A DNA stretch of 64,000 nt, taken from contig JADJBM010000014.1 of the NCBI GenBank assembly GCA_016703785.1, positions 1-64,000 of the forward strand. The letters run 5' to 3'. Shown one piece after another: positions 1 to 7,747 of this stretch. Source of the DNA: Betaproteobacteria bacterium (lineage in GTDB: Bacteria > Pseudomonadota > Gammaproteobacteria > Burkholderiales > Rhodocyclaceae). Position 1 is the stretch's first letter. The number at the start of each line of letters is the position of its first letter. Below the pieces are notes generated by a model that made no database searches, was not told where the DNA came from, and saw only the letters and a program-made list of their open reading frames with translations. The translations under genes were made by a program, and so were the position numbers.

Positions 1-176
1 TGATTTTACTTCAACACCTAAAAACTTATACGCTCAATCTTGAAATACAACCTGGGAAATCTGAAAGAGCACAACTGGAGTTAAACTCAAAAGAAAGAAT
101 TGAGAGGCTTTTCATCGTCGAAGCCAGAGGTCGTGAGCAGAGCCGCTTGGAGAGGGTTCGCGGTTATCTTTGGTAA
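1..176 (+). CDS. 3' end of an unrecognised gene (partial, AT-rich)
   Basis: An open frame enters from the left edge (codons from position 3) and ends at TAA 174-176, giving about 57 residues with a charged, helical-looking tail rich in Arg, Glu and Leu. No domain is recognised. Its stop overlaps the TTG proposed to start the next gene, which suggests a two-gene transcript. Base composition is much more AT-rich than the rest of the window, so it may belong to a horizontally acquired segment. The start lies outside the window. Confidence 0.4.
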   Translation, partial: ILLQHLKTYTLNLEIQPGKSERAQLELNSKERIERLFIVEARGREQSRLERVRGYLW

Positions 177-798
177 GGAAACGGGAGCGAATCTTGTTAC
201 AGGACATTTGGAGAAGTGATCGCATTGCGCGAGTATTCATTCTTACCATTACAAGCTTAATGCTATTTGGCTCGGCTATTTGTGAGGGACAGGTTTCAGC
301 TTATACGAGTGCGAAGCATAGGTTCGCAATTACACCGCCGATTGGTTGGGGAGTTGAGGAATATGAGGACTCAAAGCGGTTCGTTGTGAAATTTTTTCAT
401 GAGCAGGGGGCGATGGCAGTAGTAGTGAAGCAACCAACAGAAACGGAAACGTTCATTCTCACATTGGTGCGTGAGCGTGACTTTTCAGAATCACAACAGA
501 AACAGCTTGCCTCAATGCTTTACTCCAGTAACCAGAGTGTATTAGACCCACGTGTAACCGTTACACTCCTTGCAAACAGAAAGCCCTGCTTAGCGTCTAC
601 GATCTTGTTTCTGAAACGCTCGGAGTGAGGCAATATTTCGCGGTATTTAAGGTGGAAACTATTCGTTACGGAAAACTCTACCGTGTTGAGGTTGTAAGCC
701 CTGCAACACAGTCACTCCGTGAAACTGGAGATGTAATGAGTAAATTACTGAGCGAAATACGAGCTCACTTACACACATTTGTCTTCCTACCTCCTTGA
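170..798 (+). pseudogene. Secreted hypothetical protein, frameshifted
   Basis: From a TTG at 170 the frame encodes a basic N-terminus, a hydrophobic segment at about residues 22-40 resembling a signal peptide, and a soluble domain, ending prematurely at 628. The +1 frame takes over near 575-597 and runs on without stops to TGA 796-798 with similar composition, starting around VYDLVSETLGVRQYF. Together they make a protein of about 209 residues, so one indel separates the halves. The middle part (FAITPPIGWGVEE) resembles small secreted domains of the PsbP-like kind, but I cannot name a family. AT-rich codon use differs from all later genes. Confidence 0.45.
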
Positions 799-889
799 TA
801 GGTTAGGCACCGCGCGGACAGAAGCAATAATCGTTCATATCACAACTCAATAGCCCGGACAGCAAAATATGTCATTTGCTGCCAAGGCT

Positions 890-942
890 AAAGGTACCGG
901 AGTCGAATTCTTTCAATACAGGAAATCGACTCCGGTACCTTT
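890..942. repeat. Long inverted repeat, 17-bp arms
   Basis: Arms at 890-906 and 926-942 are perfect complements (AAAGGTACCGGAGTCGA and its reverse complement) around a 19-nt spacer. No T-run follows, so an intrinsic terminator is unlikely. The size and symmetry fit a REP/BIME-like or miniature element; I see no second copy in the window. Confidence 0.7.
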
Positions 943-951
943 GGTTTTGCA

Positions 952-986
952 CTTCCTCTCTTCCTCTTCCTCTTCCTCTTCCTCTT
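952..986. repeat. TTCCTC hexanucleotide microsatellite
   Basis: Four exact tandem TTCCTC units at 961-984 are flanked by near-copies on both sides. It is not inside a credible gene, so phase variation of a protein is not supported. Confidence 0.7.
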
Positions 987-1008
987 CCCCTTCTTCCCTC
1001 CCCTACCC

Positions 1009-1043
1009 CTCACCCCAGCCCTCTCCCCGCTGGCGGGAGAGAG
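1009..1043. repeat. REP-like palindrome, copy 1
   Basis: Contains CTCTCCC (1021-1027) and GGGAGAG (1035-1041) arms around a short GC loop, preceded by CCCCTCACCCC. The same signature recurs at 3982-4071 and 41699-41795. Confidence 0.65.
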
Positions 1044-1216
1044 AAAGATGGTGCTGCAAAGCATGGCGGAGCGCGAGTCAGGGTGATGGGACCGCCGTGC
1101 CGTGCAGACTGCCTTTCCATGGCCGTCGTTCCGACAAGTTGATACCCGATTGCCAGTCCCACCTGAAGGCAAGCGATATACGCCGCAGATTGCGGGCGGC
1201 CCGGTTGGCCAGGCGT

Positions 1217-1475
1217 TTATGCGGCACGCTCGATCGGAACCTCCCAGCCGGGGAATACCAGTACGGCGGGATGGCAGTTGAGGGCACGGGCAAGAACCTT
1301 CGCGCGCTCCACGCCCAGGTTCACGCGACCGTTCTCGATGGCGGAGATAGTAGCTTGCGGAATGCCCGTAAGTTCGAAGCTGGCTTTGGCTCAACTCCTG
1401 AAGCTCGCGCAGGATACGGACAGACTCCCCCACCGAGACCTCAACTCGCTTTGTCGCTGGACTGAACTCTTTCAT
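1217..1475 (-). pseudogene. HTH XRE-family antitoxin, frameshifted
   Basis: Start ATG at 1475-1473 follows a strong AGGAGG. The first 32 codons (MKEFSPATKRVEVSVGES...) lead into a helix-turn-helix, but an extra base near 1379 breaks the frame. Removing it continues as FELTGIPQATISAIENG then VNLGVERAKVLARAL and ends at TAA 1219-1217, giving about 85 residues. This is the typical recognition-helix pattern of Y4mF/HigA-type antitoxins that repress their own operon and neutralise a RelE/HigB-like toxin. The toxin remnant lies immediately upstream, and its stop overlaps the sequence just before this start, as in intact modules. Family assignment is fairly sure; functionality is doubtful. Confidence 0.7.
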
Positions 1476-1476
1476 T

Positions 1477-1632
1477 TCATGGCCTCCTGTAATCGTGGGC
1501 AGTGATATGGACAACTTGAATCCGCAACACATTGGCGACAACCCGGTAGATCACCCGCCATTGTAGTCCGAGCCGAGAGGCGCGATGCCCCCTCCACTCA
1601 CCGGAAAGGGCCAAGTGGGAGGGGAAGAGCGA
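1477..1632 (-). pseudogene. RelE/ParE-family toxin, 5'-truncated remnant
   Basis: The minus-strand frame ending at TGA 1479-1477 encodes HRASRLGLQWRVIYRVV followed by VHITAHDYRRP, the C-terminal half of RelE-type ribosome-dependent mRNA interferases (the LQWRVIYRV strand and the terminal HDYRR). Only about 50 codons are open because the frame is closed upstream by the TAG that ends the copper ATPase gene at 1635-1633. The N-terminal half of the toxin is absent, so this is a truncated fossil. The copper ATPase and the toxin tail share a reading frame across that stop codon. Confidence 0.65.
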
Positions 1633-4059
1633 CTAGCCCTCTGCGAGTTCTTCCGCACCAAGCATCGGCCGCGCGGCGTTGATGACGACGAGGATGCTGC
1701 TGGCGGACATGGCCATGGCGGCGGCGAGGGGATTGAGCACGCCGGCCATCGCCAGCGGGATAGCGACGACGTTATAGGCGAGCGCCCAGCCGAGGTTCTG
1801 GCGGATGCGGCGGCGGGTGATGGCGATGAGGTCGAAGGCGTCGATGACGCGATCGAGGCGCTTGCCGGGGATGACGATGTCGGCGGCCTCCGCGGCCAGC
1901 GCGGTGGGCGCGCCGAAGGCGATGCCGAGGTCGGCTTCGGCCAGTGCGGGCGCGTCGTTGCTGCCGTCGCCAATCATGGCGACGCGACCCTTGGCTTTCA
2001 ACCTGCGGATGACGGCGGCCTTGGCTTCGGGCGGCACGCCGGCATGGACTTCGTCGACATGCGCCTGGTAGCCGTTGGGATGCTCGGCGCCGGTGAGCAG
2101 CACGACGCGGCAGTGCCGGCGCAGGCGCTCGGTGACCTGCTCCCATTCCGGACGCGAACGGTCGCGGGTGACGATGGCCCCTTCGGCGCGGCCGTCCCAG
2201 CCGACGAAGGACACGACGCTCTCGCCGTGGCGGCGCTGTTCCATCTCCTGCGCCAGCGTGTCCGGAATCGTCCAGCCCAGCGTGGCGAACAGGGCGCGGC
2301 TGCCGACCGCGACGCGCTTGCCGCCGACGACGGCCGAGGCGCCGCGGCCGGGATGGATGTCGACCTCGGTGGCGCTGCGGCTGGCGTCGAGCTGCGCGAT
2401 GGCGCGGGCGACCGGATGCGGCGAATGCCGCTCGACGGCGGCGGCGCGCGCGGCAATGTCGGGCGGACCGACCACCTCGACGACGGCCATCTCGCCGGTG
2501 GACAGCGTGCCGGTCTTGTCGAGGGCGATGACGTCGACGTCGGGCGATTTCTCGAAGAGGTCGGCGGCGGTGATGACGATGCCGCGTTGCAGCGCGGCGT
2601 TGATGGCGGCAGCGGTGGTGAGCGGAATGGCGAGGCCGAAGGTGCACGGGCAGGAGACGATCAGCGTGGCCAGGCTGGCCAGCAGCGCCTTCTCCAGAGG
2701 CGCGCCGCCGATGTGGAAGCCGAGCCCGACGAGGCAGGCGAGCACCAGCACGACCGGCACGAAGGCGCGCGCGAGGCGGTCGATGCGGCCCTGCAGGCCC
2801 GAGCCGGCGCTCTGCGTGCTCCAGAGGATGCGCGCAAGGTTGGCCATGCGGCTTTCGATGTGCGGCCCGGTCTCGATCTCCAGGTTGCCTTCGAGCAGGA
2901 CGCTGCCGCCGAGCACTTTCGCCCCGATGCCGCGCGACACCGGGAAGGGCTCGCCGGTGAGGAGGGATTCGTCGACGGCGCCCTCGCCCGCGACGATGCC
3001 GCCGTCGACGGGAATGGCTTCGCCCTGGCGCACGAAAACGCGGTCGCCGGGCAGCAGTTCGGCGAGTTCGCACATGAGGTACTGGCCGTCGCGCAGCACG
3101 CAGGCCTGCGGCGACCAGGCACGCATGATGGTGTTGAGCGACTGCGTGGCGCGCGCGCGAATGCCGCGCTCGAGGAAGCGGCCGAGGGTGATCACCGCGA
3201 CGAGCGTGCCCGCCACCTCGAAATAGAGGTCGATCGGGTCGTGGAACAGCTGCACCACGCTGTAGCCCCAGGCGGAAAGGATGGACAGGGCGAGCAGCGC
3301 GTCCATGTTGAGCAGGCCGGCGCGGATGCCCGTCCATGCCCCGCGCAGGATCGGCCAGCCGACGTAGAAGACGAGGATCGAGGACAGCAGGCACAGGGCG
3401 CCGGGCGTCAGGGTGAACGCCAGCCAGCGCAGCGCACCGTAATCCTCCACGGTGAGGAAGCCGCCGTGGATCGGATAGATGAACAGCAGGGTGAGCATCA
3501 TCACGGACGAGGCGAGCGTAGCGCCGGCGAGCAGACGCAGCAGGTCCTGCCGGTCGTCGTATTCCGGCACGGGTTCGTTGCGCAGCTGGGCGCGGTAGCC
3601 GGCGCGGCTGACGAGCGCCGGCAGTTCGGCTTCCGTGACGATGGCGGGGTCGTAGACGATGCGGGCCGTGGCCGTGGCGTAGTTCGACGCGGCGGCGAGC
3701 ACGCCGGGGTGCTTCAGGGCGAGCTTCTCGATGAGGAATTCGCAGGAGGCGCAGTGCATGCCGTCGATCCACAGGAAGGCTTCGCTGCCCTGCGGTTCAG
3801 GCACCTTGTGCGCCGAGTTCGCCGTGTTGCGGGAGCTGACTTTCGCTTCTGCGAAGACGTCTTCACCGAAGGCGCGGTACACCTCGCGGCAGCCGTAGCA
3901 GCAGAAGGCGTGCCCGGCATCCTGGATCGGCGGGTCGGGTGCGGGCAGGCCGCAAAGCTGGCAGGGAATGTGCGCCTTCCCCCCTCTCCCGCTGGCGGGA
4001 GAGGGCCGGGGTGAGGGTGGATGGGCCGCCTTCCCCTCACCCCGGCCCTCTCCCCGCAT
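1633..4059 (-). CDS. Copper-transporting P1B-type ATPase (CcoI/FixI-like)
   Basis: A heavy-metal P-type ATPase pumping Cu+ across the inner membrane, probably to load a copper oxidoreductase. Visible in order: an N-terminal Cys-rich zinc-finger-like region (CQLCG, CCYGC), an HMA domain with GMHCASC, membrane helices, the TGEPFPV actuator motif, the CPC metal motif (IVSCPCTFGLA), DKTGT phosphorylation site, SPHPVA, and GDGSNDAPAL hinge. Length and layout match the CcoI/FixI group. The start is uncertain: the only in-frame ATG (4059) lies inside a palindromic repeat, adding about 30 repeat-encoded residues; an unusual ATT at 3969 sits just before the conserved region. It is the last gene of the subunit II-subunit I-ATPase unit, which supports copper delivery to the CuA site. 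Confidence 0.85.
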   Translation of the reverse strand: MRGEGRGEGKAAHPPSPRPSPASGRGGKAHIPCQLCGLPAPDPPIQDAGHAFCCYGCREVYRAFGEDVFAEAKVSSRNTANSAHKVPEPQGSEAFLWIDGMHCASCEFLIEKLALKHPGVLAAASNYATATARIVYDPAIVTEAELPALVSRAGYRAQLRNEPVPEYDDRQDLLRLLAGATLASSVMMLTLLFIYPIHGGFLTVEDYGALRWLAFTLTPGALCLLSSILVFYVGWPILRGAWTGIRAGLLNMDALLALSILSAWGYSVVQLFHDPIDLYFEVAGTLVAVITLGRFLERGIRARATQSLNTIMRAWSPQACVLRDGQYLMCELAELLPGDRVFVRQGEAIPVDGGIVAGEGAVDESLLTGEPFPVSRGIGAKVLGGSVLLEGNLEIETGPHIESRMANLARILWSTQSAGSGLQGRIDRLARAFVPVVLVLACLVGLGFHIGGAPLEKALLASLATLIVSCPCTFGLAIPLTTAAAINAALQRGIVITAADLFEKSPDVDVIALDKTGTLSTGEMAVVEVVGPPDIAARAAAVERHSPHPVARAIAQLDASRSATEVDIHPGRGASAVVGGKRVAVGSRALFATLGWTIPDTLAQEMEQRRHGESVVSFVGWDGRAEGAIVTRDRSRPEWEQVTERLRRHCRVVLLTGAEHPNGYQAHVDEVHAGVPPEAKAAVIRRLKAKGRVAMIGDGSNDAPALAEADLGIAFGAPTALAAEAADIVIPGKRLDRVIDAFDLIAITRRRIRQNLGWALAYNVVAIPLAMAGVLNPLAAAMAMSASSILVVINAARPMLGAEELAEG

Positions 4060-4071
4060 GCGGGGAGAGGG
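3982..4071. repeat. REP-like palindromes, copies 2 and 3
   Basis: Two adjacent palindromes: 11-bp arms CCCTCTCCCGC/GCGGGAGAGGG at 3982-4005, and a 26-bp perfect palindrome at 4046-4071 centred on GCATGC. They sit between the subunit I stop (4122) and the conserved start of the copper ATPase, so they lie in an operon's intercistronic gap and supply the only in-frame ATG. Confidence 0.8.
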
Positions 4072-4121
4072 AGTGCTGGCTTCTCTCGCCGCGAGCAAGG
4101 ACAAGGGAAGGGGGACCTGGC

Positions 4122-5651
4122 TCAGGCTCTCGCCATTTCGCCCATGGGAGCGGAGATCTCGCGGGACTTCATCAGGTTGTACATATAGACGACGAACGAG
4201 GCGCCGAGGATGAGGCCGAAGATCACGATGAGGTTGCCGTAGAACATCCAGCCCTCCTGGTTCCAGGCCGCGAAGCGCCGCGGCATGCCGGCCGCGCCGC
4301 CGGCCAGCATCGCCACCGCCGCGCCGATGCCGCCGATGGTGAAGAGGCGAACGAACCAGCTGCCCAGTACGGGATCGAGCTTGCGGCCCGTGATCACGGG
4401 GTAGTGGTGGTAGAGCACGCCCATCCACATGATGGACATCGCCACGATCACGGTCATGGTGTGGCCGCTCTGCCACATCGTGCCGTGCAGCTGGTAGGAC
4501 CAGGCCACGTTGGAGGTGACGACGGCGCTGGCGCCGTCGAGGATGTACAGCACCCAGCCGATCAGCGCGGCCATGATGCCGGGCTCGGCACGCAGGCCAT
4601 GCTGCCAGATGGTGGCGAGCACGGTGAAGATGCTGATCGCGGCGCCGATGCCGGTGCCCCAGCTCATGATGTTGCCCCAGTAGGACAGCACGGCCGGCTG
4701 GTTGGGCGTCAGCGTGATGAAGTGGTGCAGGAACGAGGTGACGGAGGTCAGCAGCAGGATCCACAGCGCCAGGTTGGCGAGCTTGTTGCTGAAGAGCTTG
4801 CGCGTGCCGTCGGCCAGGTACAGCGGCAGGGTCGCGTACATCGCGCTCATCACCATCAGCGCCATCGCCTCCATGAGGTTGTGGGCGAAGATGAAGAAGG
4901 CGTACTGGAAGACCACCGGTTCCGTCGCCCAGGCCGCCATCGACATCGGAATGATGCCGTAGAGCGCGGCCATGACCGTCGTGCCGACGATGACCAGCGG
5001 CGTGCCGGCGATCAGCAGCGTCAGGGCGGAGAGGATCATGCCCAGCATGCCGGGATCGTTGAGCGAACGCTCCGAGAGGACGAGATCGGGCCGCTTCTTG
5101 CCGAAGAACAGCATCTTGATGACCAATATCGGATAGAGCAGGATCATGCAGGCGAGGACGAGGTAGATGCCGCTGAAGCCGACGACGACCGCGTTCATGC
5201 TCCACACGCCCATCTGCGCGCCGACCAGGGGCAGCGGGTACATGACGACGAGGCTGACCTTCAGGCCCATCAGCACGCCCACCGTCAGCAGGGCCGCGCC
5301 CAGGTTCATGGCGATGAACGCCATGGCGGGCAGCCAGCCCGTAACCCCCTTGCCGACGCAGCCGCCCGAGCGGTGCAGGCCGACGCCCATCATGAGCTGG
5401 AACGAGAACGGGAAGGCCAGCGCCGCCCCGTGCAGGGTCAGGGTCGTGTAGAAATGATCCGTGTTGAGATCGAATATCTGCGTGGCCGGCATGACGAAGC
5501 CGAACAGGCCGGCGACCACCAGCCAGACGAACGAGGCCATGATCATCAGGGCCGGCCAGGCGTTGATCTCCTCCAGGCCGGTGCTCTTGTCGACTGCGAA
5601 CATCTTGCCGAAGATCGGCGTCTTTTGAATGATTGCGGTGGCGATTGTCAT
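4122..5651 (-). CDS. Heme-copper oxidoreductase subunit I, B-family-like, probable CuA-type NO reductase
   Basis: Integral membrane catalytic subunit of 509 residues with about 13 helices. ATG at 5651 follows GGAGGAG. It aligns by motif with B-family (ba3) oxidases: LTLHG (His74, low-spin heme), His309-His310 (CuB/FeB pair) and GH at 396-397 (high-spin heme). Two key positions differ. The helix-VI motif HPxxY is HNLME (His257, Glu261), so the tyrosine needed for O2 reduction is replaced by the glutamate typical of NO reductases. GHFH is GHTM (His397, Met399), so the second low-spin heme ligand appears to be methionine. With the CuA subunit next to it, the likeliest role is NO reduction by a CuA-containing enzyme (the NorSY/sNOR/eNOR type). 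An oxidase remains possible; automated tools may name it cytochrome c oxidase subunit I. Confidence 0.8.
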   Translation of the reverse strand: MTIATAIIQKTPIFGKMFAVDKSTGLEEINAWPALMIMASFVWLVVAGLFGFVMPATQIFDLNTDHFYTTLTLHGAALAFPFSFQLMMGVGLHRSGGCVGKGVTGWLPAMAFIAMNLGAALLTVGVLMGLKVSLVVMYPLPLVGAQMGVWSMNAVVVGFSGIYLVLACMILLYPILVIKMLFFGKKRPDLVLSERSLNDPGMLGMILSALTLLIAGTPLVIVGTTVMAALYGIIPMSMAAWATEPVVFQYAFFIFAHNLMEAMALMVMSAMYATLPLYLADGTRKLFSNKLANLALWILLLTSVTSFLHHFITLTPNQPAVLSYWGNIMSWGTGIGAAISIFTVLATIWQHGLRAEPGIMAALIGWVLYILDGASAVVTSNVAWSYQLHGTMWQSGHTMTVIVAMSIMWMGVLYHHYPVITGRKLDPVLGSWFVRLFTIGGIGAAVAMLAGGAAGMPRRFAAWNQEGWMFYGNLIVIFGLILGASFVVYMYNLMKSREISAPMGEMARA

Positions 5652-5679
5652 GGTGTGTTCTCCTCCGGGCCGGTCAGGC

Positions 5680-6243
5680 TCAATTGTTCCTGGCAATGAT
5701 CAGTTCGTCCTGCATCGCATGGTGCGCGATGCCGCAGTACTCGAGGCAGCGCACCTTGTACTTGCCCGGCTCCTTGAACGTATGCACGAGTGTGGTGGGG
5801 TTCTTCAGCCCCGGCATCAGCATCATGGTGAACAGCATCCTGCCGTCCGGGTGGTACACCGCGAAACCGTGCATGGTGTCCTTGCTCCGGCCTGAGAAGC
5901 GCACGGTGCTGCCGGCCTCGATCTGCCGGTTCGATATGTCGAAGGCCCAGGAGGTTGCCGACACGTCGACTTCATGCAGCGGCTGGTTGCTGGTTGCGGC
6001 ATGCGCGGCCTTGATCGTCGGCATGTACTTGAGGCTGCCGAGGTTCACGCCGACGAAGACGACGAACACCACGGCCAGCCAGATCCCCTCGATGCGGGAC
6101 ATGGTTGCAGGGGGCGTGGTGCCCGGCCCGGAGTCGGTGACGCTTTTCCTGTACACGACGTAGAAGAAGATTGCTGCGAAGGGGACCAGCATGAAGAGCG
6201 TCATCCAGAATGCGCCCCATCCGGTAAATAGCATGTCCAGCAT
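5680..6243 (-). CDS. CuA-containing subunit II of the heme-copper oxidoreductase
   Basis: 187 residues; ATG at 6243 preceded by AAAGGAGG. Two N-terminal membrane helices (about residues 10-31 and 53-72) anchor a periplasmic cupredoxin domain. CuA ligands are all visible: His125 in MHGF and the C-x-E-x-C-G-x-x-H-x-x-M motif (Cys166, Glu168, Cys170, His174, Met177). It therefore takes electrons from a c-type cytochrome or cupredoxin and passes them to subunit I. The gene is 28 bases upstream of subunit I and is the first gene of the minus-strand unit. Confidence 0.88.
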   Translation of the reverse strand: MLDMLFTGWGAFWMTLFMLVPFAAIFFYVVYRKSVTDSGPGTTPPATMSRIEGIWLAVVFVVFVGVNLGSLKYMPTIKAAHAATSNQPLHEVDVSATSWAFDISNRQIEAGSTVRFSGRSKDTMHGFAVYHPDGRMLFTMMLMPGLKNPTTLVHTFKEPGKYKVRCLEYCGIAHHAMQDELIIARNN

Positions 6244-6626
6244 TGTTGCCTCCTTTGGCGGTACAGGCTGCTCATCGGCAGCCGAACTGATCGGTCGAAC
6301 CCATGTTTGCCGGCTGCATCCGCCGATCTTGTCGAGCGTTTCTTTTCTTATCTCGCAGGTCAAACCCGAAAAGCCATGAGGGTTGTATGACTGCGGTCCG
6401 ATTCTGCCGGGGCGGCATTTCACTGAGACAGTCGGCTGAATGAACGTCCGGGAACTGGACGCACTCCGGCACGCTATCTCTTTTGTGGTAGCAGAAACAT
6501 AAACCTGGCAACCGGGCCGGACAATTAGGATGTCTACTTAGTAGGGCGGAGGATGTCCCTGATTGATTGCCGGCATGCGCGCACTAGACTGGCATTCTCG
6601 ATAACCTGCGCATACAGGAGCTCCTT
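6244..6626. promoter_or_regulatory. Divergent promoter region between subunit II and ctaB
   Basis: A 383-bp gap with no credible gene separates two divergent starts, so promoters for both must lie here. A short dyad CTACTTAGTAG sits at 6534-6544, about 85 bp before ctaB. Related CCTAAGTA-like sequences occur ahead of other promoters in the window. No convincing FNR box was found. Confidence 0.45.
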
Positions 6627-7535
6627 ATGGCCGAGACGCTGCTCACCCGCCACCTTACCCGGCCCGGCATGAACGACCGGCTGCGGAGCTACATTCGCCT
6701 GACCAAGCCGCGCGTGGTGTCGCTGATCGTCTTCTGCGCGGTGATCGGCATGTTTCTGGCCACGCCCGGCATGGTGCCGACGACGATACTCGTCGCGGCC
6801 ACGCTCGGCATCGCCCTGGTGGCCGGCGCCGCGGCCGCGGTGAACTGCCTGATCGAGCGCCAGATCGACGCCATCATGGCGCGCACCCGCGGCCGGCCGC
6901 TGCCGCGCGGGGATGTGAATACGCTGGAAACCTTCCTCGTCTCCGGTGCGCTGGGCGGCTTCGGCCTGTCGCTGCTCTACGTCTACGTGAATCCGCTGAC
7001 GATGTGGCTGACGCTGGCGACCTTCATCGGCTACGCCGTCATCTACACGGTGATCCTGAAGCCGCTCACGCCGCAGAACATCGTGATCGGCGGCGCCTCG
7101 GGCGCCATGCCGCCGGTGCTGGGCTGGGCGGCGGTCACCGGGCAGATGCCGGAACAGGCATGGCTGCTGTTCCTCATCATCTTCGTGTGGACGCCGCCGC
7201 ACTTCTGGTTCCTGGCGCTGTACCGCGCCAGGGAGTACGCCGACGTGAACCTGCCGATGCTGCCGGTGGTGCATGGGCGCGAATACACCCAGCGCAGCAT
7301 CTTCGCCTACTCGCTGGGTCTGGCGCTTGTGACGCTGATGCCCTTCTTCATCGGCATGAGCGGCTGGTTCTATCTGGCGGCGGCAGTGGTGCTGAATGCA
7401 TTTTTCATCAGGCATGCCTGGCGCATCTGGCGTCGCTACAGCGATTCGCTGGCGCAGAAGGCCTTCCGCTATTCGATCCTCTATCTGTCCCTGCTCTTCG
7501 CGGCCCTGCTGGTCGACCACTACCTGCCCTACTAA
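6627..7535 (+). CDS. ctaB: Protoheme IX farnesyltransferase (heme O synthase)
   Basis: Transfers a farnesyl group to heme b, giving heme o for heme-copper oxidases. 302 residues with about nine membrane helices of the UbiA superfamily. The first prenyl-diphosphate motif reads NCLIERQIDAIMARTRGRPLP, with conserved Asn, Asp and Arg; LKPLTPQNIVIGG and WTPPHFWFLAL are CtaB/CyoE signatures. ATG at 6627 has AGGAG upstream. It is divergent from the CuA/subunit I unit, so it plausibly supplies the heme for that enzyme. Confidence 0.93.
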   Translation: MAETLLTRHLTRPGMNDRLRSYIRLTKPRVVSLIVFCAVIGMFLATPGMVPTTILVAATLGIALVAGAAAAVNCLIERQIDAIMARTRGRPLPRGDVNTLETFLVSGALGGFGLSLLYVYVNPLTMWLTLATFIGYAVIYTVILKPLTPQNIVIGGASGAMPPVLGWAAVTGQMPEQAWLLFLIIFVWTPPHFWFLALYRAREYADVNLPMLPVVHGREYTQRSIFAYSLGLALVTLMPFFIGMSGWFYLAAAVVLNAFFIRHAWRIWRRYSDSLAQKAFRYSILYLSLLFAALLVDHYLPY

Positions 7536-7612
7536 GTGAGCCCGGCATGCGGCCGCATGGCCGCAGCGCAGCGTTCGCATAAAAGGGTTATCCCTTAGCC
7601 GCAAGGGGAACC

Positions 7613-7630
7613 TCCCGAGCCGCCTCGGGA
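7613..7630. terminator. Hairpin after ctaB (weak terminator candidate)
   Basis: TCCCGAG (7613-7619) and CTCGGGA (7624-7630) form a 7-bp stem with a CCGC loop, 78 bp after the ctaB stop. A looser hairpin precedes it. There is no T-run, so this could equally be part of the OsmC leader. Confidence 0.35.
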
Positions 7631-7747
7631 AACGCCCCAATTCAATTCCGCGCCGATTTGTCCCACAGTCATTTGCGGGCAATGGACGGCAATGGTTGGC
7701 AGGTGCCCCGCTTATTCCACAACGAGACCTATTGGAGGAAACCGATC

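Larger units (their letters stand above)
799..1216. other. Gene-free repeat-bearing stretch
   Basis: No convincing gene is seen on either strand. The stretch holds a long inverted repeat (890-942), a TTCCTC microsatellite (952-986) and a copy of the CCCTCTCCC...GGGAGAGGG palindromic repeat (1009-1043). The remaining 1044-1216 is ordinary GC-rich sequence downstream of the decayed antitoxin. Composition changes from AT-rich to GC-rich here, so this is the edge of the foreign-looking segment. Confidence 0.5.

Noticed and set aside
952..986. CTTCCT tandem array as a CRISPR or phase-variation tract
   Set aside because: Units are six bases without spacers and lie outside any credible coding sequence.
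888..1216. Minus-strand frame across the repeats as a protein tail of the antitoxin
   Set aside because: It arises only because the frameshift at 1379 leads into repeats; the true antitoxin frame stops at 1217.
4060..5205. Copper ATPase frame extending upstream through subunit I to give 1190 residues
   Set aside because: The extension is a shadow of subunit I codons and repeats with low-complexity sequence; no P-type ATPase has such a leader.
1585..5699. Very long plus-strand open frames (809 and 586 codons) opposite the ATPase and subunit I genes
   Set aside because: They are antisense shadows in GC-rich DNA with His/Asp/Arg/Gly-rich nonsense composition; the minus strand encodes clear motifs.
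6244..6626. An FNR or NorR site ahead of the heme-copper genes
   Set aside because: TTGATTGATTG near 6558 lacks the paired ATCAA half, and no GT-N7-AC pattern convincing for NorR was found.
7536..7747. A tRNA or small RNA gene between ctaB and the OsmC gene
   Set aside because: Hairpins are present but no cloverleaf with T-loop or anticodon arm could be drawn.
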